Position numbers and translations under genes: made by a program | Shown here: piece by piece, positions 25,424 through 34,071 of the stretch | Position numbering within the stretch: position 1 is the stretch's first letter | Layout: every line of letters starts with the position of its first letter | Notes under the pieces: model-generated | Told to the model about the DNA's origin: nothing | Seen by the model: the letters and a program-made list of their open reading frames with translations, nothing else | Database searches by the model: none | Source of the DNA: Rhodanobacter sp. | Lineage (GTDB): Bacteria; Pseudomonadota; Gammaproteobacteria; Xanthomonadales; Rhodanobacteraceae | Direction of reading: 5' to 3' | NCBI GenBank assembly: GCA_004298505.1 | Contig: SCRO01000075.1 | Location: 1 to 64,000 of the forward strand | Length of the DNA stretch: 64,000 nt

Positions 25424-28048
25424 ATGGCAAACATCGTTTCGGAGTACCACCGCTTCCTGGCGCACTTGGCGCAGCAACACGTGCATGACGACGTGCGCCG
25501 GCTTGCGCACCTGATGCTCGATCACCTGCAGCCACTGGCCGAGGTTGGTGCTGTGCGCCGCGGGCGATCCACGCGCTTGGCGCCGCTGGCCATCGCGCAT
25601 CTGGCGCAGATGCCCATTGCCTACGACGAAGACGCCCGCATTCCCGAGGCCGGGCCGGCGCTCGGGAGACTGCACCAGCTCGAAGTTGGGCCGTTTCGCG
25701 GATTCATGCGGCAGGAAACCTTCGACCTCAGCCATGACATCACCCTGGTCTACGGCGCCAACGGCACCGGCAAGAGCAGCTTCTGCGAGGCTTTGGAAGT
25801 GGCGATGCTCGGTTCGATCAGCGAAGCGCAGGCCAAGCGGGTGGATCAGCGAATCTACTGCAACAACGTCCGTCTGCGCCGCCATATAGCGCCGGTCCTG
25901 TCATCCCAGGCGGCAGGCGAAGCGCAGGCCTTCCAGCCTGACGAAGCCGCATACCGCTTCTGCTTCATCGAGAAGAACCGCCTCGACGACTTCGCACGCA
26001 TCGCCGCACGTACCCCGGGCGATCAGCGTCAGCTCATCGCAACCCTGTTCGGCGTGGACCAGTTCAGCGAGTTCGTGCGCGGCTTCAACCCCTCGCTCGA
26101 TCAGGACCTGATGCTCGCCGGCGTCCAGGCGGCGCAGCTGGCACAGCGTCGCCTGCAGTTGGCGAACTCCGAGCAGACGATCGCTGCCTACCCGCAAAAG
26201 ATCGCGGCGGTCGAGGGCCAGGAGCGAGCCTTGGCGCAGCGTATGTCGCCCGGCGCTACATACCAGGCCTGTGTGGACTGGCTGCTAGGGACACCGCAGC
26301 AGCAGGGGCGACTGCCGTATGTCCAGGCACAGTTGGACGCCAACCCGCCTGCCATTTACGAGGTGACCCGAGCCCGCCTGCAGACTTTGCTGGCAGAAGC
26401 CTACCGCGTCCAGGGACTGTGGAAGGCGTCTTCTGCGCAACTCGCGGCCCGCTCCGGCGAAGTGTCGTACGCGAAGCTCTACGAGGCCGTGCTGGCTCTG
26501 GCCGACGGCGCGATCGCTTGTCCTGCATGTGGAACCGGACTGGCCGTCGTGGCGCAGGATCCATTCGCCAGGGCGCGAACAGGTTTGGAGCAGCTCGCGC
26601 AACTGGCCGCTCTCCAGCAGCAGGAGACTGGGCTTCAGACCCAGTTGAGCGAGGCGGTCCGAGCGGTGTGGGACGAGATGCGCCGCGTGTTGGTGGCGGC
26701 TGCAGTCGCCTGTCCTGCCGAATCACAGGCCGCGGGCCTGCCGCTGTTGCCTCCCACGGCTGCGGGCAACTGGCTCGGTGCGTGGGTCGATGGAGACCAG
26801 CGCGCCTGGCAAGCCCTGCTGCGGATCGCTAAAATTATCGAAGGCTTCGACGCGCAGGCTCGTGACGTGCATGCCCAGCGTGCCGCGCTGGCCGAGGAGC
26901 GTGACCGCCTGCAGCAGCATCAGCTGGAGATCGAACGGCTGCGGACCATGCGCACAACGGCCGATCAGGACATGGCTGCCGCTCGCCAGACCGTGGTTCA
27001 GTTCGACGAGGTGAACCGCGACCTGATTCAGGCCGTCGCGGCCGAAGTGCCGGTGGTGGCGCACCATCAGCGGGTCAAGGCCGCCTACGACGGTTTCCTG
27101 CCCGAGATCCAGGCCTACCTGACCTCGCTGCCGGGTGTGCTGCTGCAGGGGCTGGGAGAACAGGCCCGCCATCTGTACAACGCATTCAACCGGGCCGATC
27201 CGCCTGGCGATCTGCTACACGCGCTGTGGTTACCTGTGGCGGAGAACGGCAAGATCGAGTTGGAGTTTGCCGGCGAGCCTGGCGTGCGCTACGACGCCCT
27301 GATCGTCTTCAGCGAAGGGCACATCAAATGCCTGGGCTTGGCTATCCTGCTGGCCAAGAACATCGCGCAGGGTTGCCCCGTCGTCATCTTCGATGATGTC
27401 GTCAACGCAATCGACGACGACCACCGCGACGGCATCTGGCGCACCTTCTTCGAGGACGGTTTGCTCGGCGGCAAGCAGGTCATCCTCACCTCGCACGCCG
27501 AGGAATTCCTGCACCGCATACAGCAGGAGTTGGGCGCCCGGCGTGCCGCGGCTATCAAACGCTACAAGTTTCTCCCGCATCAGGGCGAGCACGAACTGCG
27601 CGTGGATAGCGATCCACCGACCAAGAACTACGTGCTACTGGCCCAGCAGGCATTAGCGGCTGACGAGAAGCGCGAGGCACTGCGCCAGGCTCGGCCGGCA
27701 CTGGAGAGCCTGACGGACCGCCTATGGACATGGCTGGGCCGGCGGGCAGACGGCCGGATCGACATCAAGCTGGGTGGGCCGCGCTCGCCCTGGGAATTGA
27801 ACAACAAGTGCAGCAAGTTGCGATCGGCGGTCGATCGCATCGCGGCGCAGCACGCCGGGGCGCCGCAGGCGGTCGCCGCGCTCGCCGCCCTGCTCAATGT
27901 CAGCGGCGTCAGCATCGAGTGGCGTTACCTAAATAGCGGCGTGCACGACGCTCAGCGTGACCATGAATTTGACCGCGCCACTGTGCGCACAATAGTCGAA
28001 GCAATCACCGCACTGGACGGAGCACTAGAAATGCTGCAGAACCGCTGA
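25424..28048 (+). CDS. Rad50/SMC-like AAA ATPase with zinc-hook motif
   Basis: An 874-aa protein. It has an N-terminal ~100-aa helical extension and Walker A GANGTGKSS near residue 111. Coiled coils flank a CPAC zinc-hook-like motif at 366-369. The ABC signature region is FSEGHIKCLGLAILL near 629. Walker B is PVVIFDDVVNAIDDD near 652, followed by SHAEEF. The ~200-aa C-terminal extension (RRADGRIDIKLGGPRSPWEL) is unassigned and could hold the effector. Such stand-alone ATPases are often phage-defence proteins. A ribosome site GAGGGG precedes the ATG. No partner gene in the same operon. Confidence 0.8.
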   Translation: MANIVSEYHRFLAHLAQQHVHDDVRRLAHLMLDHLQPLAEVGAVRRGRSTRLAPLAIAHLAQMPIAYDEDARIPEAGPALGRLHQLEVGPFRGFMRQETFDLSHDITLVYGANGTGKSSFCEALEVAMLGSISEAQAKRVDQRIYCNNVRLRRHIAPVLSSQAAGEAQAFQPDEAAYRFCFIEKNRLDDFARIAARTPGDQRQLIATLFGVDQFSEFVRGFNPSLDQDLMLAGVQAAQLAQRRLQLANSEQTIAAYPQKIAAVEGQERALAQRMSPGATYQACVDWLLGTPQQQGRLPYVQAQLDANPPAIYEVTRARLQTLLAEAYRVQGLWKASSAQLAARSGEVSYAKLYEAVLALADGAIACPACGTGLAVVAQDPFARARTGLEQLAQLAALQQQETGLQTQLSEAVRAVWDEMRRVLVAAAVACPAESQAAGLPLLPPTAAGNWLGAWVDGDQRAWQALLRIAKIIEGFDAQARDVHAQRAALAEERDRLQQHQLEIERLRTMRTTADQDMAAARQTVVQFDEVNRDLIQAVAAEVPVVAHHQRVKAAYDGFLPEIQAYLTSLPGVLLQGLGEQARHLYNAFNRADPPGDLLHALWLPVAENGKIELEFAGEPGVRYDALIVFSEGHIKCLGLAILLAKNIAQGCPVVIFDDVVNAIDDDHRDGIWRTFFEDGLLGGKQVILTSHAEEFLHRIQQELGARRAAAIKRYKFLPHQGEHELRVDSDPPTKNYVLLAQQALAADEKREALRQARPALESLTDRLWTWLGRRADGRIDIKLGGPRSPWELNNKCSKLRSAVDRIAAQHAGAPQAVAALAALLNVSGVSIEWRYLNSGVHDAQRDHEFDRATVRTIVEAITALDGALEMLQNR

Positions 28049-28209
28049 GTGATGCCTCAAAAGGCGCGAAGCTCGCTAGCAAAAAATGACCGCTTTGGGT
28101 CGAAACCGGAACTTGGGTGCTGACCGGAGCGGGGCCGTACCAGGCTGCTTAACAGTCCGTCGCTTACTTCAGTATCTTTCTATTTCCTACTGGCAGTAGG
28201 CATGGTGCT

Positions 28210-29037
28210 CTAAACGCGCGTTCGACGCATCGCCAGTTCCAGGACGGACTCTTCGGTGAGGCCATGACCTCCTACGACGGAGAACGTGTGTTCGATCGGG
28301 TCGCTGTAGAGCGCGTGCCAGCACGGCGGATCGCGATCGTTCATCGTGCCAAATACAGCCTTGGGCGTTTCGTAAATGCGTTGCGTATCCTTTACGGTAT
28401 TGTTCAGTTCGTACAAGAGGCCGATGCCTCGCTGCACGATGGATTCGAGTTCGGGAAAGCGAATCAAGCGCGAACGGTCGTGGCGACCGCGCACATAGAC
28501 GCCTTCGCTGGGTGAGACCACGTAGTCCGAGTGGGCAATGCCGTTGCGCAAATCGTTGTCGAACGCATCGCGGAAGACTTCTGCCAGGTCCGTAAGCCCA
28601 AGGTCCGCTGCCGCGCCTTCCAAGGCACTCATGACCTTGTTCGCGTTGGGGCCCACGCTCTGGCCCGTGGCCTTATCTTTGCGCACCCAACGGTTGAACG
28701 GTTCGATGTTGTAGTGGCCACCGGCGAGCACGCCCATGACCGCCATGGGGATGCACCACAACCCTGCCGACTCGGCGGTGTAAAGGTAATAACTGAAGGC
28801 CACGCGCAGTCGAATAGGGCGGCCGAGATACTGATCGAGCGCCATGAACTCATCGAAGTCCCGGAACGCGTGCTGGGATTCCATGGCCGAGGTGTAGGTG
28901 TACGCCTTGAACTCCCCCGACAGGGAAAGCGCAAAGTTCAACTCGTCCTTGGCTCGTGTGCGCTCAAACAAGTTGTCGAGCGCCGCCCGCGCTTTACCTA
29001 GGAACACCGCTTCCAAAGTCGATGTTTCTTCATCCAC
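28210..29037 (-). CDS. HEPN-motif protein, possible RNase effector
   Basis: A 275-aa, mostly helical soluble protein without a recognised family name. Residues ~160-172, FDNDLRNGIAHSDYVV, contain R-x4-H (R164, H169), the active-site motif of HEPN ribonucleases. It is followed by the aromatic positions usual for such helices. It is convergent with the Rad50-like ATPase, so not in the same operon, but the two form a small cargo island. Enzymatic activity is inferred only from the motif. Confidence 0.6.
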   Translation of the reverse strand: MDEETSTLEAVFLGKARAALDNLFERTRAKDELNFALSLSGEFKAYTYTSAMESQHAFRDFDEFMALDQYLGRPIRLRVAFSYYLYTAESAGLWCIPMAVMGVLAGGHYNIEPFNRWVRKDKATGQSVGPNANKVMSALEGAAADLGLTDLAEVFRDAFDNDLRNGIAHSDYVVSPSEGVYVRGRHDRSRLIRFPELESIVQRGIGLLYELNNTVKDTQRIYETPKAVFGTMNDRDPPCWHALYSDPIEHTFSVVGGHGLTEESVLELAMRRTRV

Positions 29038-29206
29038 GGCTTCCGCTCCTTCAAGTCATTCCGTCGCTCTGTTCGTAAGGTCCGCTTTGGGTCGGTTTCT
29101 GCCGATCGACGTGGCTCTGCAGCTGATCATACTGGCTGGCTGGCTGATCATCGTCGATCGGTCGTGTGATGCGTATGATCCGGTGCGCGCAAGAGCACCC
29201 ACAAAT

Positions 29207-29231
29207 AAAGGTCACCGCAACGGTGGCCTTT
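29207..29231 (+). terminator. Terminator-like hairpin, copy 1 of 3
   Basis: AAAGGTCACCG-caa-ACGGTGGCCTTT-type stem followed by GCTTTG. Related copies are at 29453 and 29530. Confidence 0.6.
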
Positions 29232-29248
29232 GCTTTGCAGCGTGAGGG

Positions 29249-29277
29249 TTGACTTGGTCCAGGGATCCACATAATGG
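29249..29277 (+). promoter_or_regulatory. Predicted promoter of a second candidate ncRNA
   Basis: TTGACT, 17 nt, TAATGG. Both boxes are close to the sigma-70 consensus, with no protein gene downstream on this strand. Confidence 0.55.
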
Positions 29278-29283
29278 AGAGCG

Positions 29284-29490
29284 GGGACGTCGGGAAAGCG
29301 TTCCGCTGTGAGGATGTCGTTTACTAGCCAGGTTCACCTGGGCGACTCCACGGATGGTTGAAGAGCGGAAACGACGAGTGAACTGACTCGTTTCCGCCGG
29401 CATCGAAGGGTTTTCACGGTTGGCTCGTCGATGCCGCCAACCTCCGCACACCAAAGGCCACCGTCCCCTCCTAGCGGTGGCCTTTGCCTT
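29284..29490 (+). ncRNA. Candidate structured RNA (~200 nt) upstream of relaxase 3' end
   Basis: From the promoter at 29249-29277 to the hairpin at 29453-29485 there is no credible ORF but four strong hairpins. They are GCCAGGT-tc-ACCTGGGC (29327-29342), GCGGAAACGA...GAGT pairing with ACTCGTTTCCGC (29364-29397), CATCGA...TCGATG (29401-29433) and the terminator. This could be a regulatory RNA of the element. No known family is recognised. Confidence 0.45.
29453..29485 (+). terminator. Terminator hairpin, copy 2 of 3
   Basis: AAAGGCCACCG (29453-29463) pairs perfectly with CGGTGGCCTTT (29475-29485), followed by GCCTTG. It can act in both directions. Confidence 0.65.
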
Positions 29491-29529
29491 GCAGCCGACA
29501 TAACTGCTCCGCTCATCCACCGCACCACC

Positions 29530-29554
29530 AAAGGCCACCGCTCGGGTGGCCTTT
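29530..29554. terminator. Terminator hairpin, copy 3 of 3, near relaxase stop
   Basis: AAAGGCCACC pairs with GGTGGCCTTT. On the minus strand it lies 25 bp past the relaxase stop and is followed by TTTGG, so it likely ends the relaxase operon. Confidence 0.65.
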
Positions 29555-29579
29555 GCTTTGTCCGCTTGTCGGTCCCCGC

Positions 29580-32357
29580 TTACCGCCGCCGCGATTGAAC
29601 GGCCGGCCGGTGTTCGACCTCGGGCGCCCGCTCCTGGATCGGCGGTTGGACCTGCACCACCGGTGCCACCGTCTGCACCTGGATCGTCGGTTGGTGGACC
29701 TTCTTCGGCGCCTTGGTGGCGTTCTCCTTGAGGCGGTCGAGCCCCAGGCGATCGCCCAGGACTTCCATCGTCGCGGAGTCGGCGTACATCGTGTACTTTC
29801 CGCTGGTCAGCCGCGTGTAGGCCACCAGGGCCGACTGGTTGTCGAGCATGCCGGGGTGGGCGAGGTGGTAGACCTCGGCGGCGCCCTGACCCTGCACGCC
29901 GTGGATGGTCCGCGCGTACGAGGGCGCGATGGCGTTGTAGTCATCACTGGTGTTGAAGCGGACCAGGCGCTTGTCCTCCAAGCGCACCGCCAGGTCGAAC
30001 GTGCCGTTGCGCTGGGGATCGATGGTCTCGATGCGCCCGCGGGTGTTGTTGACCACGCCCAAGCTGTTGTCCTTGGCGAGGAACTTCACGTACTCGCCTT
30101 CGGCGAAGCTGCGCTCGACGAAGCCGCGCTTGGTCTTCGTTTTGAAGGTGTGGTCCTCCACGCCCAGGTGGCCCTGGGCTTTCAAGATCCTGCGGGCGCC
30201 GTCGTTGAGGGTCTCCACGTCCTGGTTGGTGTGGCCTTCAATGATCCGCTCATTGATGGATGCGGTGGATTTGCCCCAGGCGCTGAGCAAGGCCTGCATG
30301 GCCTGGGGGCGGTCCAGGCGCTCTTCGAGCATGCCTTGCCGGCCCAGCGCTTGCGCCAGGGCCTCACCCTTCTGGGTCTGCTGCGCGCGCGACAGCGGGC
30401 CGTCCTGGTCGGCATGCTGGTAGAACCCATCGGCCAGGGCGCGGCGGTCGGCCTGGACCTGCGCGTCGCTGTGCTTCTGGCGGCGGATCTCGGTCAACAC
30501 GGAGTCGCCGGTTTGCTCGGCCACCAGGGTCATGCCCGATCCGGCCGCCACCGGCTGGATCTGCCGTTGGTCGCCCTGCAAGATGATCTTGGTCGACCGG
30601 TCGAATTGGTCCAGGTGATTGAAGAGCCGTTCGGTGTCGGCGGTGCCCACCATGCCGGCCTCATCCATGATGATCAGGGTGCGCTTCGATTTGTCCCAGC
30701 GGCCCTGGTCCATCTCGTAGAGGAGGGAGGCGACGGCGTAGGACTTGATGCCGGCCTCGGCCTCGAGCTTTTTGGCCGCATCCCACGCCGGCGAGCACCC
30801 AACGACCTCCCAGCCGGCTTCCTTGTAGGCGCGCACGAACACTTCGGAGACGGTGGTCTTGCCGGTGCCGGCGCGTCCGGAGAGGACATCCACGCCGCCG
30901 CTGGTGCACATGTGGACCACGGCATCGTGTTGTTCCTGGGAGAGGGTGAACCCCTTCTCCTGCTGGTATTTGGAGATCGTCCGCTCGATCTGCTGGATGG
31001 GCAGCTGCGACTCGGTGTCCAGGGCGCGGGCGGCTGCGCGCTCCGAGATCGCCTTCTCGCGCTCCAACATGAAGGGCGCCGCATAGCGCGGGGCGGTGTG
31101 TCGGCGGGCCAGGGTGCGGCCTTGATCGTCGATGTGGATGGCTTCGGGGGCCACGGGGACCAGGGTGGATTGGAGTTGCAGCGCTTCGCTCTCCAGGGAC
31201 ACGGGATCGATGCGGCCCATCCGCTCGGTGGCCACGGCTTCCAGGAGCTGGTGGTCCTTCAATACGGCCTCGTGCTCGTGCAGGCGCACCAGAAGCGCGT
31301 TGTCGTCGCGCTGCTGGAGGATCGTGTCCTGCTGGGCCTTCAGGTGGTCGGTTGAGAGCTCGATGCCACGGGAGGCGGTGTAGGCTTTGATGTCATCGCG
31401 CCACTGCTGGGAGAGCTCATCGTATTCGGGCTCGCTCTTCTCGCGCCGGGTGTTGGCCCAAGCCGTCTCGTGGTCGGCGCCGGTCTTTTCCATGTAGTCG
31501 AGGATTTCGGTCTGGCGCTTGGAGTAGCGGTCCAGGGTCTTGTCGTCAAACCCGGCCAGGCGGGTCGTCTTCGCCCCCATCTCGTCTTCGCGCTGCTCGA
31601 GGTGGTACCCCAGTTGGCGCATGCCGTGATACAGGTGGTTCTTGTAGATGGCGTCGGAGGCGCGGCGCAGTTCGAACAATTCGTGGCTCTCAAACGTGCC
31701 GACCTTGTTGTCGGCGCCCTCGCAGATCCCGTAGACCAGGTTGTGAGTGTGCAGGGCGGCATCGCATTGACCGTTCGCGTCGGGGCGGCCGGACAGGTGG
31801 ATGTGGGAGGACCAGATCAGGCCGTTGACGTCGATCACGTCCTTCCCGCCGGCCCCGCGCCAGGTTTCCACCCGCGCTTCGAGGTACTTCATCGCCTGGA
31901 GGTTGGCGTCTTTCTGCACCTGCAGGATCTTGGCGCGCTCCGCCTCATCGCCGACCGCAAAGGCCAGGGAGAAATCCTTGGGCGCGGAGAAGGTGACATC
32001 GTATCCAATGCGGTGACCGCCGCGCTCGATCATCACCGGTTGGCCGTTCTCGTCGACCTTCGGGATCAAGGTGCCGTCGGGGCCCCGTGTGGTCGCTTGC
32101 TTCTGCTGGGCCTTGGCGCCGGCGTTCCTGCACAGCGCCTCGCCGGTGGTGGGGTGAAAGCCCATCGCCAGCTTGTCCATGGCGAGCTTGGTCACGCGCT
32201 GGTTGTCGAGCCCGAGCTTGGTGCGGAATTTGCCGCCCCATTCCATCAGGTCCTGCCGGTCGCCGTTGCGGTCTAGGTAATACTCGGTCGCCCACAGATA
32301 TTCGATGGCTGCAGCAGCGGATCCGCCTTTCTGCTTGAGGGCTGTCGTGTTGTTCAT
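29580..32357 (-). CDS. traI: MobF-type relaxase-helicase (TraI/TrwC-like)
   Basis: A 925-aa protein. The TrwC relaxase domain covers residues ~1-310. The catalytic Tyr is probably in ATEYYLDRNGD near residue 26, and the metal-binding HxH is in AALHTHNLVYG near 200. The SF1 helicase domain has Walker A LSGRAGTGKTT near 492, Walker B LIIMDEAGM near 563, LQGDQRQIQPV, and the UvrD-like end IHGVQGQG and VAYTRLTSGKYTMY. It nicks oriT and unwinds the transferred strand. The start at 32357 overlaps the upstream ankyrin stop by 4 bp. Confidence 0.93.
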   Translation of the reverse strand: MNNTTALKQKGGSAAAAIEYLWATEYYLDRNGDRQDLMEWGGKFRTKLGLDNQRVTKLAMDKLAMGFHPTTGEALCRNAGAKAQQKQATTRGPDGTLIPKVDENGQPVMIERGGHRIGYDVTFSAPKDFSLAFAVGDEAERAKILQVQKDANLQAMKYLEARVETWRGAGGKDVIDVNGLIWSSHIHLSGRPDANGQCDAALHTHNLVYGICEGADNKVGTFESHELFELRRASDAIYKNHLYHGMRQLGYHLEQREDEMGAKTTRLAGFDDKTLDRYSKRQTEILDYMEKTGADHETAWANTRREKSEPEYDELSQQWRDDIKAYTASRGIELSTDHLKAQQDTILQQRDDNALLVRLHEHEAVLKDHQLLEAVATERMGRIDPVSLESEALQLQSTLVPVAPEAIHIDDQGRTLARRHTAPRYAAPFMLEREKAISERAAARALDTESQLPIQQIERTISKYQQEKGFTLSQEQHDAVVHMCTSGGVDVLSGRAGTGKTTVSEVFVRAYKEAGWEVVGCSPAWDAAKKLEAEAGIKSYAVASLLYEMDQGRWDKSKRTLIIMDEAGMVGTADTERLFNHLDQFDRSTKIILQGDQRQIQPVAAGSGMTLVAEQTGDSVLTEIRRQKHSDAQVQADRRALADGFYQHADQDGPLSRAQQTQKGEALAQALGRQGMLEERLDRPQAMQALLSAWGKSTASINERIIEGHTNQDVETLNDGARRILKAQGHLGVEDHTFKTKTKRGFVERSFAEGEYVKFLAKDNSLGVVNNTRGRIETIDPQRNGTFDLAVRLEDKRLVRFNTSDDYNAIAPSYARTIHGVQGQGAAEVYHLAHPGMLDNQSALVAYTRLTSGKYTMYADSATMEVLGDRLGLDRLKENATKAPKKVHQPTIQVQTVAPVVQVQPPIQERAPEVEHRPAVQSRRR

Positions 32358-33199
32358 CGGCGTTGGCTCCGGGCGCCCAGGATTTCCGCGAAGGCGCCGA
32401 AGATGCCGCGCAGGATGCCCAAGATCAGGCCCTCGTCGCCGGAGGCAGCGCGACCATTGCCGCCACCGCCACCTGGTTTGGGTCCTGGTGCATTGGGACC
32501 GCGGTTGTTGGGAAGACGGTTGGATGTGGTCTCGGAACTTGCCCCGCCGCCGTGGCTCTCGCGGTACTCGATGGGGTTTTGTCCAACCCGGTTGACCAGG
32601 ATCGGCGTGGCGCCCGAGGCGAGCACGTCCTTCAAGAGCTCCACGTCCTGGGTGGTGTGCAGCACGGTGTTGCCTGCATGGTCCCGACCGTTCGGATCGA
32701 GCCGGTGGGTGTGCACCAGCTCCTCGACCACACCGCATCCGCCGGGTACCGTGAAGAGCGGGGACGCGCCAGTGGGATCGGTCGCGCCGGGATCGGCGCC
32801 GGCCTCCACCAGGAAGGTCACTTCCTCCGGCGTTTGCGCGTAAAAAATCGGCGTGCGGCCCAGCTCGTCGCGCTCGTTGGGGTCGGCTTCGGCCAACCGA
32901 TTCAGCGACCACAGCATCTTGTGGTGGGCGCCGAAGTAGGAGGCTTTCGGTCCGTGCACGAGGTAGCGCCCGACCTCGGGTCCGGTGTGGTATTGCGCCG
33001 GTGCGCCGGTGTGATCGCGGTGCTCGGGATCGACACCGACGAGAACCAGGAAACGGGCTTCCAGGACGGACTGCGCGCGGAAAAGCGGGGTGCGGCCGTT
33101 CGCATCGACTTCGTCCACCGGAGCATCGCTTTGATACTGCCGGATGAGATCCGGCAGATCGTGAGCACCGAAGTACGAGCCGCGGGCCGCCGCGTTCAT
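32354..33199 (-). CDS. Ankyrin-repeat protein in the relaxase operon
   Basis: A 281-aa protein with about five ankyrin-like repeats (GRTPLFRAQSVLEARFLVLV, GRTPIFYAQTPEEVTFLVEA, GNTVLHTTQDVELLKDVLA). A Gly/Asn/Pro-rich linker (residues ~225-255) precedes a hydrophobic amphipathic tail LILGILRGIFGAFAEILGA. It overlaps genes on both sides by 4 bp, so it is translated with the relaxase. The tail might attach to membrane. An ankyrin protein in a relaxase operon is unusual. Confidence 0.8.
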   Translation of the reverse strand: MNAAARGSYFGAHDLPDLIRQYQSDAPVDEVDANGRTPLFRAQSVLEARFLVLVGVDPEHRDHTGAPAQYHTGPEVGRYLVHGPKASYFGAHHKMLWSLNRLAEADPNERDELGRTPIFYAQTPEEVTFLVEAGADPGATDPTGASPLFTVPGGCGVVEELVHTHRLDPNGRDHAGNTVLHTTQDVELLKDVLASGATPILVNRVGQNPIEYRESHGGGASSETTSNRLPNNRGPNAPGPKPGGGGGNGRAASGDEGLILGILRGIFGAFAEILGARSQRR

Positions 33200-33768
33200 C
33201 TCATGGTCCGAGAGCGGGGCTTCTCCGCGTCAGGCTCATGAGCCTGCACCTGGACTTGAGTCTGCGTCTGGGACTGAGGGGGAGAGGCCTGGGCCTGGGC
33301 GGCTTTTTCGGCCTTCTGGGCGCGCCACTCCTTGATGTCGGACGGGGGCTGGATCTTGTTCAGATTGTCCAGCTCGGGGTTGAGCTGCGCGGACTTGGGC
33401 ACTTCCTTCTGAGGTTCGTCCTTCTTCGCCTCATCGTTCTTCTGAGGCGCGACAGCATTGGGATTGAGCACGGGCGCCTGCACGACCGCCTGCTGGGCGT
33501 CATCGTCTTTCTGAGGCGCTGCGGCGCTGGGCTTGAAGGAGGGCGCCTGAGCGGCCGGTTGCTGGGTCGCCGGCTCCTGATCGCCCTTGTTGGCTTTCTG
33601 CGCCATGTCCAGGGTCATGCCGCCCCCGCTGGAGCGCCCGCCCTCGGATTCACCTTCGGACTTCCCTTCGTTCTCGGAGCTATGGCGGGACTTGTCGCCG
33701 AAGATGGCAGCATGGCGCTCATGGATGGAGCGGGCGCGTTCGTCGGTGGGGTTCTGGGTCGTGGACAT
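33196..33768 (-). CDS. Disordered Gln/Pro/Ala-rich protein, first gene of relaxase operon
   Basis: A 190-aa hydrophilic, low-complexity protein without a signal peptide or recognised domain. It has Ser/Gly/Glu-rich (GKSEGESEGG), Lys/Asp-rich and Gln-rich (QSQTQTQVQVQ) blocks and repeated APxxNPxAxAPQK units. The start at 33768 directly follows an element-type leader (ACCACACGAGGAACCATCC). It may be a flexible adaptor for the relaxosome or coupling complex. Function unknown. Confidence 0.65.
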   Translation of the reverse strand: MSTTQNPTDERARSIHERHAAIFGDKSRHSSENEGKSEGESEGGRSSGGGMTLDMAQKANKGDQEPATQQPAAQAPSFKPSAAAPQKDDDAQQAVVQAPVLNPNAVAPQKNDEAKKDEPQKEVPKSAQLNPELDNLNKIQPPSDIKEWRAQKAEKAAQAQASPPQSQTQTQVQVQAHEPDAEKPRSRTMR

Positions 33769-33821
33769 GGATGGTTCCTCGTGTGGTTGGTTCAGTCTGT
33801 CAGAGGGTGAGGATGGGGCAA
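33769..33821 (-). promoter_or_regulatory. Promoter and leader of the relaxase operon
   Basis: On the minus strand: TTGCCC, 16 nt, CAGACT, and a leader ending ACCACACGAGGAACCATCC before the ATG. The boxes lie inside the 3' end of the upstream 86-aa gene. Confidence 0.5.
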
Positions 33822-34060
33822 CCCTCGCCCATGCGAGCGACCTCACGGTTCAGATCCTTCAGGAGACGCTGGCGATCTGCAGGGCCTGCAGCCCGGGCCT
33901 GTGTCCGGATCTGATCGACCAGGTCTGCAACCAACCGGTCCTGGGCGGCGCAGGCTTCCTGCCAGGCACGGTAGGACTCCTTCTGCGCGGGATCGGCTTC
34001 CAAATTGCCGGTGCGGATGGCTTGGTTGGCAGCGTCGACAAATTGTGCGATGAGCGACAT
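33800..34060 (-). CDS. Small helical hypothetical protein
   Basis: An 86-aa, entirely helical, charged protein (FVDAANQAIRTGNLEADPAQ; RQRLLKDLNREVARMGEG) with no recognised family. It follows the 995-aa ATPase gene after 11 bp with the ribosome site AAGGAT and probably belongs to that operon. Two Cys (EACAA, GCPIL). May be an accessory of the transfer ATPase. Confidence 0.65.
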   Translation of the reverse strand: MSLIAQFVDAANQAIRTGNLEADPAQKESYRAWQEACAAQDRLVADLVDQIRTQARAAGPADRQRLLKDLNREVARMGEGCPILTL

Positions 34061-34071
34061 GGGGGTGATCC

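Noticed and set aside
29484-31355. 623-codon plus-strand frame over the relaxase
   Set aside because: Antisense shadow. The minus frame has relaxase and helicase motifs in order.
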